The notes below the pieces were generated by a model that had not been told where the DNA came from, did not search any database, and saw only the letters and a list, made by a program, of their open reading frames with translations. Of a DNA stretch of 64,000 nt, positions 17,810 through 25,592 are shown piece by piece; within the stretch, counting starts at the first letter, position 1; the number at the start of each line of letters is the position of its first letter. This DNA is from Agrobacterium sp. AGB01. GTDB taxonomy: Bacteria > Pseudomonadota > Alphaproteobacteria > Rhizobiales > Rhizobiaceae. The stretch lies in assembly GCF_014851585.1 (NCBI RefSeq), contig NZ_JACVAB010000002.1, positions 558,001 through 622,000 of the forward strand, read 5' to 3'. The position numbers and the translations under genes were made by a program.

Positions 17810-17864
17810 CCGCTGCGGACGCTCCTCCCAATTCGGCGCAGCGGTGTGATTTTAACGATATCGT
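17810..17864. promoter_or_regulatory. Hairpin and palindrome in the hupE/clpP-like divergent region
   Basis: CCGCTGCG (17810-17817) pairs with CGCAGCGG (17837-17844), and ACGATATCGT (17855-17864) is a perfect 10-base palindrome. Both fall in the predicted hupE 5' UTR. They do not show a cobalamin riboswitch. The palindrome could be an operator for either gene. Confidence 0.3.
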
Positions 17865-18006
17865 AAGCGTGAACTTGCTGTCCATGCGCCATTTGCCGGT
17901 GTGCTGTTTATTATACAGTTCTGCGCCTTGTCTTTTTCGCTCATTGTTTTACGACACAAATCACACTATGTCCGAAGGACAGACGAATTACGTTGGAGAT
18001 CCGTGT

Positions 18007-18588
18007 ATGAACGAAGAAGACGACGACAAGAGCAAGGAACTGCCGATCGGTAAGGAAACGGAAGCGAATCTTTTCAAGTCGCGTTCTATCTTCATTTATG
18101 GTGGCATTACCCAGGAATTGGCGCAGAAGGTCTGCACGCAGCTCGTGGCACTTGCCGCAGCCAGCGACGAAGACATCCGCGTTTACGTCAATTCTCCTGG
18201 CGGTCACGTGGAGTCTGGCGACAGCATCCACGACATGATCAAGTTCATCAAGCCGAAGGTCTGGATCATCGGTACCGGCTGGGTCGCATCGGCTGGCGCA
18301 CTGATCTATGTTTCTGTGCCGAAAGAACGCCGCCTTTGCCTGCCAAACACCCGTTTCCTGCTTCACCAACCATCTGGTGGCACACGCGGCATGGCATCGG
18401 ACATCGAAATCCAGGCACGCGAAATCATCAAGATGAACCAGCGCCTGATCAAGATCTTCTCCAAGGCCACCGGCCAGACAGAAGAAAAGATCGCCAAGGA
18501 CATCGACCGCGATTACTGGCTGTCGGCTGAAGAAGCCAAAGACTACGGTCTGACCAGCCGCATCGTGGAAAACCAGTCCGAGCTGTAA
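18007..18588 (+). CDS. ClpP-like serine protease subunit
   Basis: 193 residues from the ATG at 18007, with GGAG eight bases upstream; an in-frame ATG at 17968 has no such site. The ClpP fold is clear: [18 protein letters not shown], catalytic Ser in [11 protein letters not shown], catalytic His in [10 protein letters not shown], and the Asp in the [19 protein letters not shown] segment. The N-terminus, with acidic [12 protein letters not shown], differs from canonical ClpP, and no clpX or clpA is adjacent, so this is probably a paralogue rather than the housekeeping subunit. It may form its own or mixed rings and degrade proteins delivered by Clp ATPases. Confidence 0.88.
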   Translation: MNEEDDDKSKELPIGKETEANLFKSRSIFIYGGITQELAQKVCTQLVALAAASDEDIRVYVNSPGGHVESGDSIHDMIKFIKPKVWIIGTGWVASAGALIYVSVPKERRLCLPNTRFLLHQPSGGTRGMASDIEIQAREIIKMNQRLIKIFSKATGQTEEKIAKDIDRDYWLSAEEAKDYGLTSRIVENQSEL

Positions 18589-18611
18589 TCTGTTCGACTG
18601 TTTGCGTTTTT

Positions 18612-18650
18612 AAAGCCCGCACCGGTAAAAACCTGTGCGGGCTTTTGTTT
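18612..18650 (+). terminator. Terminator of the clpP-like gene
   Basis: AGCCCGCAC (18614-18622) pairs with GTGCGGGCT (18635-18643), followed by TTTGTTTTT. Confidence 0.88.
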
Positions 18651-18770
18651 TTCTGCGACCCGTAGCTTAGCTTTTGTTTCCGTTTCAGCTGTCGGGCAGG
18701 GCTCCCTTGCGTCTCATGCGTTTTTTTGATCTGTGATATGTACAATCACACGCTGTCCTGAGTCCCTGCC

Positions 18771-19955
18771 ATGTTGAAAGATTTTTCCGTTCAAAGCCTG
18801 TTCATGGGCTGCCTTACGGCATTTGTTGGCTTTGCCAGTTCCTTTGCCGTTGTGTTGCAGGGGCTAAAAGGCGTGGGAGCCACGGATTTCGAGGCAGCCT
18901 CCGGATTGATGGCGCTTTCCGTATCAATGGGGTTTTGCGCGATTGCCTTGTCGGTCGCCACCCGATTGCCGGTCAGTATTGCATGGTCGACGCCCGGTGC
19001 CGCGCTGCTGGCGACAACAGGCGTGGTCGAGGGCGGGTTTTCTGCTGCTGTTGGTGCCTTCATCATCTGTGCCGTGCTGATCATGATTGCAGGTCTTTTC
19101 AAGCCGCTCGGCCGCGCTGTGGCATCCATTCCAGCGCCTTTGGCCAATGCCATGTTATCCGGCGTCATCATCGGCCTGTGTTTTGCGCCAATCAAGGCCA
19201 TCGGCTTTAATCCGGCGCTTGGTCTGCCGATCATATTGGCATGGATCGTGGTTGGTGCGTTCAAGCGCCTGTTTGCCGTGCCAGCTGCCCTCCTGGCCTT
19301 TGTGTTGGTGATGGTTTTTGGTGTCGATATTCCCGCAGGCGCACTGGACAGCATTTCACAGTCGCTGAAACCGCCAATGGAATTTGTAACGCCATCGTTT
19401 AATCTGCAGGCCCTGATCTCGATTGCATTGCCGTTGTTCATCGTGACCATGGCATCGCAGAATATTCCCGGGATCGCGGTATTGAAGGTCAATCATTATG
19501 ACCCGCAGCCTGGTCCGTTGTTTGCGACCACCGGCTTTTTCTCGCTGTTGTCGGCTCCATTTGGTGGCCACGCCGTTAATCTTGCGGCGATTACTGCTGC
19601 GATGTGTGCGGGTGAAGATGCCCATGCTGACCCTAAGCGCCGTTATTGGGCGGCGATCATTGGCGGGGTTGGTTATATCATTCTCGGTCTGCTGGCCGGT
19701 GTGGTGACGGCCTTTGTGGCGCTCGCTCCACCGATTCTCATTCAGGCGGTGGCCGGACTGGCGCTGGTCGGTGCATTCTCCGGTTCTGCCGTTGCGGCCT
19801 TTAGGGAACCTGACACGCGGGAAGCGGCCGCTATTACCTTCCTGATCACGGCCTCAGGCCTGTCATTCGGCGGCATTTCCGGTGCTTTCTGGGGGCTGAT
19901 GGCTGGTGGCCTGATGATGGTTTTGACGCGTTTCGTGAAACGAATGAAAAATTAA
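18771..19955 (+). CDS. BenE-family transporter (benzoate/H+ symporter type)
   Basis: 394 residues with about twelve hydrophobic helices across the whole length. The family segment around residues 240-290 is well kept: YDPQPGPLFATTGFFSLLSA followed by PFGGHAVNLAAITAAMCAGE. BenE proteins are inner-membrane proton symporters linked to benzoate uptake, but many members sit away from aromatic catabolism genes, as here, so the substrate is unassigned. No regulator or catabolic gene is adjacent. The leuA leader promoter begins 9 bases after its stop. Confidence 0.88.
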   Translation: MLKDFSVQSLFMGCLTAFVGFASSFAVVLQGLKGVGATDFEAASGLMALSVSMGFCAIALSVATRLPVSIAWSTPGAALLATTGVVEGGFSAAVGAFIICAVLIMIAGLFKPLGRAVASIPAPLANAMLSGVIIGLCFAPIKAIGFNPALGLPIILAWIVVGAFKRLFAVPAALLAFVLVMVFGVDIPAGALDSISQSLKPPMEFVTPSFNLQALISIALPLFIVTMASQNIPGIAVLKVNHYDPQPGPLFATTGFFSLLSAPFGGHAVNLAAITAAMCAGEDAHADPKRRYWAAIIGGVGYIILGLLAGVVTAFVALAPPILIQAVAGLALVGAFSGSAVAAFREPDTREAAAITFLITASGLSFGGISGAFWGLMAGGLMMVLTRFVKRMKN

Positions 19956-19963
19956 AGATGCGC

Positions 19964-19992
19964 TTGCATCAGAATCTTTCGGCAATTATAAG
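19964..19992 (+). promoter_or_regulatory. Predicted leuL-leuA promoter
   Basis: TTGCAT (19964-19969), 17-base spacer, TATAAG (19987-19992). The expected start of transcription coincides with the ATG at 20000, again implying a leaderless leader peptide. Confidence 0.65.
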
Positions 19993-19999
19993 CGAACGC

Positions 20000-20119
20000 A
20001 TGATTACTTGCTCCGCAACCTTTTTCGGCATGAATGCGCAGATTTCTGCGAATGCTTGCCCATGCGGTGCACTCTCGCTTCTTAGCCTCGACCTTACACG
20101 CGGTTGCCGGGTCCAGTGA
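20000..20119 (+). CDS. Candidate leucine leader peptide upstream of leuA
   Basis: A 39-codon ORF from ATG 20000 (an internal ATG lies at 20030) whose second half reads ALSLLSLDL: five Leu codons (ctc, ctt, ctt, ctc, ctt) within eight positions at 20072-20095. There is no ribosome binding site, but the predicted promoter puts the RNA 5' end at this ATG. The stop codon lies at the foot of a strong hairpin. The arrangement parallels trpL in this window and fits leucine-responsive attenuation of leuA. An overlapping frame starting at 20034 also stays open but has no Leu cluster. Confidence 0.6.
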   Translation: MITCSATFFGMNAQISANACPCGALSLLSLDLTRGCRVQ

Positions 20120-20193
20120 GGAGCGCCCGGCGGCCGAAAGCCCGCTGGCACAAACGCTCCTCATACGAAATTTCTGTACATACTGGATTTTTT
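20112..20193 (+). promoter_or_regulatory. Structured leader/attenuator candidate of leuA
   Basis: GAGGAGCG (20118-20125) pairs with CGCTCCTC (20155-20162); inside, CCGGCGG pairs with CCGCTGG (one G-T pair). Outside, TCCAGT (20112-20117) can pair with ACTGGA (20182-20187), directly followed by TTTTTT (20188-20193), a terminator-like end. The stem overlaps the leader stop codon, so ribosome position would control folding. The exact terminator/antiterminator switch is inference. Confidence 0.5.
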
Positions 20194-20257
20194 GCCCGCT
20201 CGAGGGCGCGCATCTAACGTTGGTTCCCAAGCCAAGGATGCGCAAGGAGGAAGTAAC

Positions 20258-21973
20258 ATGGACTCGAAGATCATCACCAGCGCAAACGGCATGTCCGACG
20301 CAGCTGCGAAATATCGTCCCTATCCAACCATCAATATTCCTGACCGCACGTGGCCATCCAAGACCATTACCAAGGCACCGATCTGGTGTTCGGTTGACCT
20401 GCGCGATGGTAACCAGTCGCTGATCAACCCGATGGGACATGACCGCAAGGCGCGCATGTTCAAGCTGTTGCTGGAAATGGGTTTCAAGGAAATTGAAATC
20501 GGTTTTCCTTCGGCGTCGCAGACCGACTTCGATTTCGCCCGCTGGTGCGTGGAAGAGGCCGGTGTGCCTGACGACGTGTCCTTGCAGGTCTTGGTGCAGT
20601 GCCGCCCGGAACTGATCACGCGCACGTTTGAATCTCTGGTTGGTGCCAAGAAACCGATCATCCATTTCTACAACTCGACATCGGAATTGCAGCGCCGCGT
20701 GGTGTTCGGCAAGGATGTGCATGGCATCAAGCAGATTGCGGTTGATGCCGCCAAGATGATTACTGACATGGCCGAGAAGGCCGGTGGCGGTTACCGTTTT
20801 GAATATTCTCCGGAAAGCTTCACCGGCACCGAGCTGGAAGTGGCGCTGGAAATCTGCAACGCTGTGATAGAGGTGGTGAAACCCACCGCTGACAACAAGC
20901 TGATTCTGAATCTGCCTTCGACGGTCGAAATGGCAACGCCAAATATTTACGCCGACCAGATCGAATGGATGTGCCGCAACATTGATAACCGCGAAAACGT
21001 CATCATTTCCCTGCACCCGCACAATGATCGTGGCACGGGCATTGCGGCAACTGAACTGGGCCTGATGGCTGGCGCTGACCGCGTGGAAGGTACGTTGTTC
21101 GGCAATGGTGAGCGCACCGGCAATGTCGACGTGGTGACACTGGCATTGAACATGTACACCCAGGGCGTTGACCCGGAACTGGATTGCCGCGACATCGAAC
21201 GTATCAAGTCGGTCTATGAATATTCCAACGAGATGGCGATCCCTGAGCGTCACCCCTATGTTGGTGAACTGGTCTATACTGCGTTCTCCGGCTCGCACCA
21301 GGACGCGATCAACAAGGGCATGAAGGCAATCAAGCAGTCCAATACCGGCGTTTGGGAAGTACCTTACCTGCCCATCGATCCGAAGGACGTTGGCCGTTCC
21401 TACGAGGCGATCATTCGCATCAACTCACAGTCCGGCAAGGGTGGTATCGCCTACATTCTGCAGCAGGATTACGGCATCAACCTGCCGCGCAATCTGCAGG
21501 TCGAATTCCGTGAGGACATTCAGCGCATTACCGACGAAGAAGGTGTGGAACTGCCAGCCAAGCGCATCTATGAGCGTTTCATCGAGCGTTACGTGACCCA
21601 ACCTGACGCACGTCTGAAATTTGTTGACCATCACACTTATCCCGCCGGTGATTTCAAGGGCGTGCGTGTGGTCGCTGCCGAAATCATGGACCGCGGTGAG
21701 GTCAAGCGGATTGAAGGCAAGGGTACCGGTCCGATCGATGGCTTCATCAACGCTTTGTCTGTCTATCTGGGCGTTGACCTGTCGGTAAACGACTATTCCG
21801 AACACTCGCTGCAGCATGGTTCCAACGCATCGGCCATCGCCTATGTCGAAGCTGAGTATGATGGTGGCAAGCTCTACGGTGCTGGCGTCAACACCAACAT
21901 CGTGGCGGCCTCGCTGGAAGCGATCGTTTCGGCTGCCAACCGCGTTCTGGAAGAGCGCGCCAAAAACGCATAA
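20258..21973 (+). CDS. leuA: 2-isopropylmalate synthase
   Basis: 571 residues from the ATG at 20258, preceded by AAGGAGG. The enzyme condenses acetyl-CoA with 2-ketoisovalerate, the first step of leucine synthesis. Catalytic-domain motifs: VDLRDGNQSL with the metal-binding Asp, HPHNDRGTGIAATELGLMAG with the HxH ligands, and GNGERTGNVD. The C-terminal 130 residues form the regulatory LeuA dimer domain, expected to bind leucine for feedback inhibition. This is the longer LeuA form (E. coli about 523). Transcription probably responds to leucine through the upstream leader. Confidence 0.96.
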   Translation: MDSKIITSANGMSDAAAKYRPYPTINIPDRTWPSKTITKAPIWCSVDLRDGNQSLINPMGHDRKARMFKLLLEMGFKEIEIGFPSASQTDFDFARWCVEEAGVPDDVSLQVLVQCRPELITRTFESLVGAKKPIIHFYNSTSELQRRVVFGKDVHGIKQIAVDAAKMITDMAEKAGGGYRFEYSPESFTGTELEVALEICNAVIEVVKPTADNKLILNLPSTVEMATPNIYADQIEWMCRNIDNRENVIISLHPHNDRGTGIAATELGLMAGADRVEGTLFGNGERTGNVDVVTLALNMYTQGVDPELDCRDIERIKSVYEYSNEMAIPERHPYVGELVYTAFSGSHQDAINKGMKAIKQSNTGVWEVPYLPIDPKDVGRSYEAIIRINSQSGKGGIAYILQQDYGINLPRNLQVEFREDIQRITDEEGVELPAKRIYERFIERYVTQPDARLKFVDHHTYPAGDFKGVRVVAAEIMDRGEVKRIEGKGTGPIDGFINALSVYLGVDLSVNDYSEHSLQHGSNASAIAYVEAEYDGGKLYGAGVNTNIVAASLEAIVSAANRVLEERAKNA

Positions 21974-21991
21974 GGCTTTTACACCTCACAT

Positions 21992-22022
21992 TGCCATGCC
22001 CGGTCCTTTCCCGGGTATGGCA
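21992..22022 (+). terminator. Hairpin after leuA
   Basis: TGCCATGCCCGG (21992-22003) pairs with CCGGGTATGGCA (22011-22022) over 12 pairs with one G-T. No T run follows, so it may be a processing or weak termination site. Confidence 0.6.
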
Positions 22023-22126
22023 AACCTGACTTTGATTCAAGGTATTGAATTGGCAGCTTAAAGTCAGACGTGAAGGCACAGCGCCGCGGTCGCTTATCTG
22101 AAAATAAACGTTTTGCTGTTTGGATC

Positions 22127-23077
22127 TTAAGCTTCCGGCGGCGGGAAACCGATCACCCGGCCATTTTCATAGAACACCCTGACATCCTCAAATTCGATGG
22201 CCGTTGCTGCCTCGTTGAGCGAATGGCGTTCGCAGGTTACGTTCCATGCGCCCTGTTCGCCTGATATGTTGAACAGGTTATAACTGGCACGCGGTTTTTT
22301 CCCGCCGGGACCTTGGGAAGCCGAGGCGATGCCAACCACCGGAATGTGGTCCTGCCCATGGTGGGTATTGAGCCAATAGACCGTGTTCAGATGTGTGTGG
22401 CCATGCAGCACAAGCTCTGCGCCACCCGTTGAAACGGCGCCGGCGAAACGGCGAATGCCGATCATGCGCTTGTGGGTGGCAGCTGCGCCACGGATTGGCG
22501 GATGATGGATCATCAACACACGAAACAGGCCCATCTCGCCCGCCTTTTTCAGCAGTTCAGCTGTCGCACGCGCTTGCCTACGGCCGAAATAACCGGTCGC
22601 TGAAAAGGGCGGGGTGGCAATGGATGTCGAGCAGCCAATCAGGGCGACCGGGCCGCGAACGCGCATATAGGGGAAAATCTTGCGATCTTCATCCCAGTCT
22701 TCGGGGTCGCCATCCCCGCGCACATAGGGGTACCAGGCGTTCATGGCCTTGTCGTGCGCGCCGGGGACATAGGCATCATGGTTGCCCGGCACCACGGAAA
22801 CAGACGATGGTTCGCCCACTTCTTCCAGCCAGTCGGCGGCTGCGCGAATTTCAATGCCGGTCGCAAGATTGACGAGGTCACCGGTTATCGCCAGATGATC
22901 GGGCTGCTTCGCCTCCAGATCATCGAGCAGTTTTTCCAGCGTATCTGTGAAAAGGTGCTTGCGACGGTTGCGATGCCAGTTCACAAATCCTGTAATGCGT
23001 TTGGACGCCAGTTCACGGAACGTAAGCTTGGGCAGGGGTCCAAGATGGACATCTGAGATATGCGCGAGTTTGAACAT
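22127..23077 (-). CDS. Calcineurin-like metallophosphoesterase
   Basis: 316 residues from the ATG at 23077; an in-frame ATG at 23089 is equally poor in ribosome binding site. All metal-site blocks are visible: AHISDVHLG, ITGDLVNLATG, PGNHDAY, MIHHPP and LHGHTHLN, which bind two metal ions. The substrate is unknown; relatives hydrolyse cyclic nucleotides, nucleotides or other phosphodiesters. No signal peptide, so cytoplasmic. Divergent from the Nudix gene with only about 65 bases between starts. Confidence 0.87.
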   Translation of the reverse strand: MFKLAHISDVHLGPLPKLTFRELASKRITGFVNWHRNRRKHLFTDTLEKLLDDLEAKQPDHLAITGDLVNLATGIEIRAAADWLEEVGEPSSVSVVPGNHDAYVPGAHDKAMNAWYPYVRGDGDPEDWDEDRKIFPYMRVRGPVALIGCSTSIATPPFSATGYFGRRQARATAELLKKAGEMGLFRVLMIHHPPIRGAAATHKRMIGIRRFAGAVSTGGAELVLHGHTHLNTVYWLNTHHGQDHIPVVGIASASQGPGGKKPRASYNLFNISGEQGAWNVTCERHSLNEAATAIEFEDVRVFYENGRVIGFPPPEA

Positions 23078-23142
23078 GGTGGCAGACATATCGCATAAGA
23101 TCATGAAACGGAATTGTTTTTGGCCATGATCGGAAAGGCAGA

Positions 23143-23631
23143 ATGAGCGAAAAAGGTTCCTCCGAAAAACAGAGTTTGTTGACGTGGATTGTGACACGCA
23201 TCCTGCATGCGGTGTTCTTGGTCACGCGTGGCATGACAATGGGGGTGCGGGCGGCCTGTTTTGACGCACAAGGTCGGGTGTTTCTCGTGCGCCATTCCTA
23301 TTTGCCGGGCTGGTATCTGCCCGGTGGCGGCGTTGAGCGCGGCGAAACCGTGATTGAAGCGCTGCACAAGGAAATTCGCGAGGAGGGCAATCTGACGGCG
23401 ACCAGCACGCCAGAGATTTTCCATGTCTATTTCAACAACAAGGCCAGCAGGCGCGACCATGTTGTGCTCTACCGGTTGAATGTAGAGCAGACGGCACCGC
23501 GGCTGGCGGATTGGGAAATCAAGGAAAGCGGTTTTTTTGATCCGGACAATTTGCCCGAGGATGCAACGGCGGCAACGCGCCGCCGTCTGCAAGAATTGAA
23601 GGGTGAGATCACTGTCTCGGATTACTGGTAG
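23143..23631 (+). CDS. Nudix hydrolase
   Basis: 162 residues. The Nudix box reads GGGVERGETVIEALHKEIRE followed by EG, with Lys in place of the usual first Arg but the catalytic Glu residues present. The N-terminal 30 residues are hydrophobic-basic (LLTWIVTRILHAVFLVTRG), possibly a membrane-associated helix. Nudix enzymes cleave nucleoside diphosphates linked to another group; the substrate is not predictable. Shares a divergent promoter region with the metallophosphoesterase. Confidence 0.88.
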   Translation: MSEKGSSEKQSLLTWIVTRILHAVFLVTRGMTMGVRAACFDAQGRVFLVRHSYLPGWYLPGGGVERGETVIEALHKEIREEGNLTATSTPEIFHVYFNNKASRRDHVVLYRLNVEQTAPRLADWEIKESGFFDPDNLPEDATAATRRRLQELKGEITVSDYW

Positions 23632-23640
23632 GCGCGGGGA

Positions 23641-24633
23641 TTAAACCAATGCCTGCCGGTTATGAGCCATTTCAAGATTGATGACTGGACCTGCCGGAAC
23701 AATGCCAGTTGGGTTGATCATCGTGTGGCTACGATAATAATGCTCCTTAATATGGCGCATATCGACCGTCTCGGCGACACCCGGTGTCTGATAGAGATCG
23801 CGCAGATAACCGCTCACATTGGGATAGTCGGCAATGCGACGAATGTTGCACTTGAAGTGCCCGACATAAACCGCATCAAAGCGCACCAGCGTGGTAAACA
23901 GCCGCCAGTCAGCCTCGGTCTGTTTTGCGCCAAACAGGAAGCGTTGCTGTTTCAACCGCGCTTCCAGAATATCCAATGTTTCAAACACCTTGATGGCGTT
24001 TTCCTGATAGGCTTCCTGTATCGTTGCAAAACCGGCCTTGTAAACACCGTTGTTCACGGTGTCGTAGATGAGGGTATTGAGCTCGTCGATCTGCTGCTGC
24101 AACGCTTGTGGATAGAAGTCTTCTTCCGAACCTGTCAGGCCATTGAAGGCGGTGTTGAACATGCGGATGATTTCCGCCGATTCATTGGAAACGATGGTGT
24201 TGTTCTTTTTGTCCCAGAGGACTGGCACGGTGACGCGACCGGAATAGTTGGGATCCGCTTTGACATAGACCTGCCAGAGCGTGGACGAGCCGAACAGATG
24301 GTCCTGTGTGGCGCCCGGTGTGCGGTCGGCCTCGGGCTTGAACTCCCAACCATTTTCCAGCATCAACGGATCGACGACTGAAACGGAAATCAGATCCTCC
24401 AGCTTTTTGAGCTTGCGAAAGATCAGCGTGCGATGCGCCCAGGGACAGGCCAGCGATACGTAGAGATGATAGCGGTCTTTTTCCGCCTTGAAGCCACCCT
24501 TACCAGATGGGCCGGGCTCGCCGTCTGCGGTAATCCAGTTGCGAAACTGTGATGCGCTGCGCTTGAAATGGCCACGGGTTTCCTTTGTGTCATACCATAC
24601 GTCTTTCCAGACACCTTCCACCAGCATACCCAT
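23641..24633 (-). CDS. yqjG: Glutathionyl-hydroquinone reductase (omega-class GST, YqjG/ECM4 type)
   Basis: 330 residues from the ATG at 24633, which has AGGAGG seven bases upstream. The catalytic Cys is in the thioredoxin-like motif SLACPWAHRT (about residue 64), followed by the family stretch NGWEF and the C-terminal GST helical domain with FDAVYVGHFKCN. The family removes glutathione from glutathionyl-hydroquinones and acts in quinone detoxification. The long upstream gap carries two palindromes that could be regulator sites. Confidence 0.9.
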   Translation of the reverse strand: MGMLVEGVWKDVWYDTKETRGHFKRSASQFRNWITADGEPGPSGKGGFKAEKDRYHLYVSLACPWAHRTLIFRKLKKLEDLISVSVVDPLMLENGWEFKPEADRTPGATQDHLFGSSTLWQVYVKADPNYSGRVTVPVLWDKKNNTIVSNESAEIIRMFNTAFNGLTGSEEDFYPQALQQQIDELNTLIYDTVNNGVYKAGFATIQEAYQENAIKVFETLDILEARLKQQRFLFGAKQTEADWRLFTTLVRFDAVYVGHFKCNIRRIADYPNVSGYLRDLYQTPGVAETVDMRHIKEHYYRSHTMINPTGIVPAGPVINLEMAHNRQALV

Positions 24634-24706
24634 GGTGCAACCTCCTGTTTCAATTTTTGACTGAGTAAAGAATAGGCTATTTTCTGATGTATTCGATACC
24701 CTAATC

Positions 24707-24795
24707 GTGAACACTGCGTTCTGTGCCGTTCACAATTATGATGGCTGCACGTGTTCAATAAAGGCTGGACGCTCCCCATGAATCCTGATATCAGG
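24707..24795. promoter_or_regulatory. Palindromes in the yqjG/GNAT divergent region
   Basis: GTGAAC (24707-24712) and GTTCAC (24728-24733) form an interrupted inverted repeat; CCTGATATCAGG (24784-24795) is a perfect 12-base palindrome; ACGCCTC-TT-GAGGCGT (24870-24885) forms a small hairpin. No regulator gene is adjacent. I see no gene in the rest of this 296-base gap. Confidence 0.35.
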
Positions 24796-24929
24796 CAAAA
24801 CCAACTTTTAGGGATTGATCGAATTCAATGACTGAACCACGGATGCTCCGACGACGCTGACGCTCTTAAACGCCTCTTGAGGCGTAGCTGTCGCTATTGT
24901 CATGTCCGCTTTTTGGTTCGGGTCTTTTA

Positions 24930-25499
24930 ATGTCCAAGCACGATCTGGTCTACCTTACCGAGCACGCATCTCACGATGCTGCCATCGAAATCATCAACGA
25001 AGAAGCATTTGGTCCGGGCCGTCACACCCGTGCGGCAGCGCGCATTCGCGAGCAGGGACCTCATGACCGGACCTTGTCATTCATTTGTGCTGACGACGGT
25101 GAAACCATTGCCTCCGTGCGGATGACGCCGGTGCTGGCCGGTGGTGTCAAAGGGCATATGTTGGGACCACTTGCCGTGCGGCCTTCGCACAAGAGCATGG
25201 GCATTGGCCGCGAACTGGTGCGGATTGCCATCGAGGCGGCAAAACGCAAGGGTTCGGAAGCTGTTATCCTGATCGGAGACCCACCTTATTACATGCCGCT
25301 CGGTTTTGAGAAGGTCAGCTATAAGGCGCTGGATTTTCCGGGGCCTGTTGATCCGAACCGGGTACTGGTTGTTCCGCTGGGGCACGACATCCATGCGCGG
25401 CTGAAGGGCGTGATTGGCTGGCGGCAATGTGAAGCCGTCATGGCAATACCGGACGCCGAAGAGGATACCTATGAGGAACCTCAAAGGGCTTTTGCCTGA
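24930..25499 (+). CDS. GNAT-family N-acetyltransferase
   Basis: 189 residues. The acetyl-CoA loop is GPLAVRPSHKSMGIGRELVR (about residues 80-100), in a typical GNAT fold, with GDPPYYMPLGFEKVS following. Such YhbS-like proteins acetylate small molecules or proteins; the substrate is not predictable. The ATG at 24930 has no strong ribosome binding site, but the alignment of the fold begins right after it. Divergent from yqjG. Confidence 0.85.
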   Translation: MSKHDLVYLTEHASHDAAIEIINEEAFGPGRHTRAAARIREQGPHDRTLSFICADDGETIASVRMTPVLAGGVKGHMLGPLAVRPSHKSMGIGRELVRIAIEAAKRKGSEAVILIGDPPYYMPLGFEKVSYKALDFPGPVDPNRVLVVPLGHDIHARLKGVIGWRQCEAVMAIPDAEEDTYEEPQRAFA

Positions 25500-25528
25500 G
25501 TTTACGTTCATAGCTTGAATGATCCAAC

Positions 25529-25565
25529 AAAAAGACCTGGCAGAGCGATCTGTCAGGTCTTTTTC
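25529..25565. terminator. Bidirectional terminator
   Basis: AAAAAGACCTG / CAGGTCTTTTT stem with a short loop between the convergent GNAT gene and the MoxR operon, with A and T runs suited to both directions. Confidence 0.88.
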
Positions 25566-25592
25566 TTTGGTCGATATGTGCTGAAGCAGATA

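Noticed and set aside
17780..18006. Cobalamin riboswitch before hupE
   Set aside because: No B12-box or matching helices; only a simple hairpin and a palindrome.
19952..21298. 448-codon open frame opposite leuA
   Set aside because: Antisense shadow; leuA motifs on the + strand are unambiguous.
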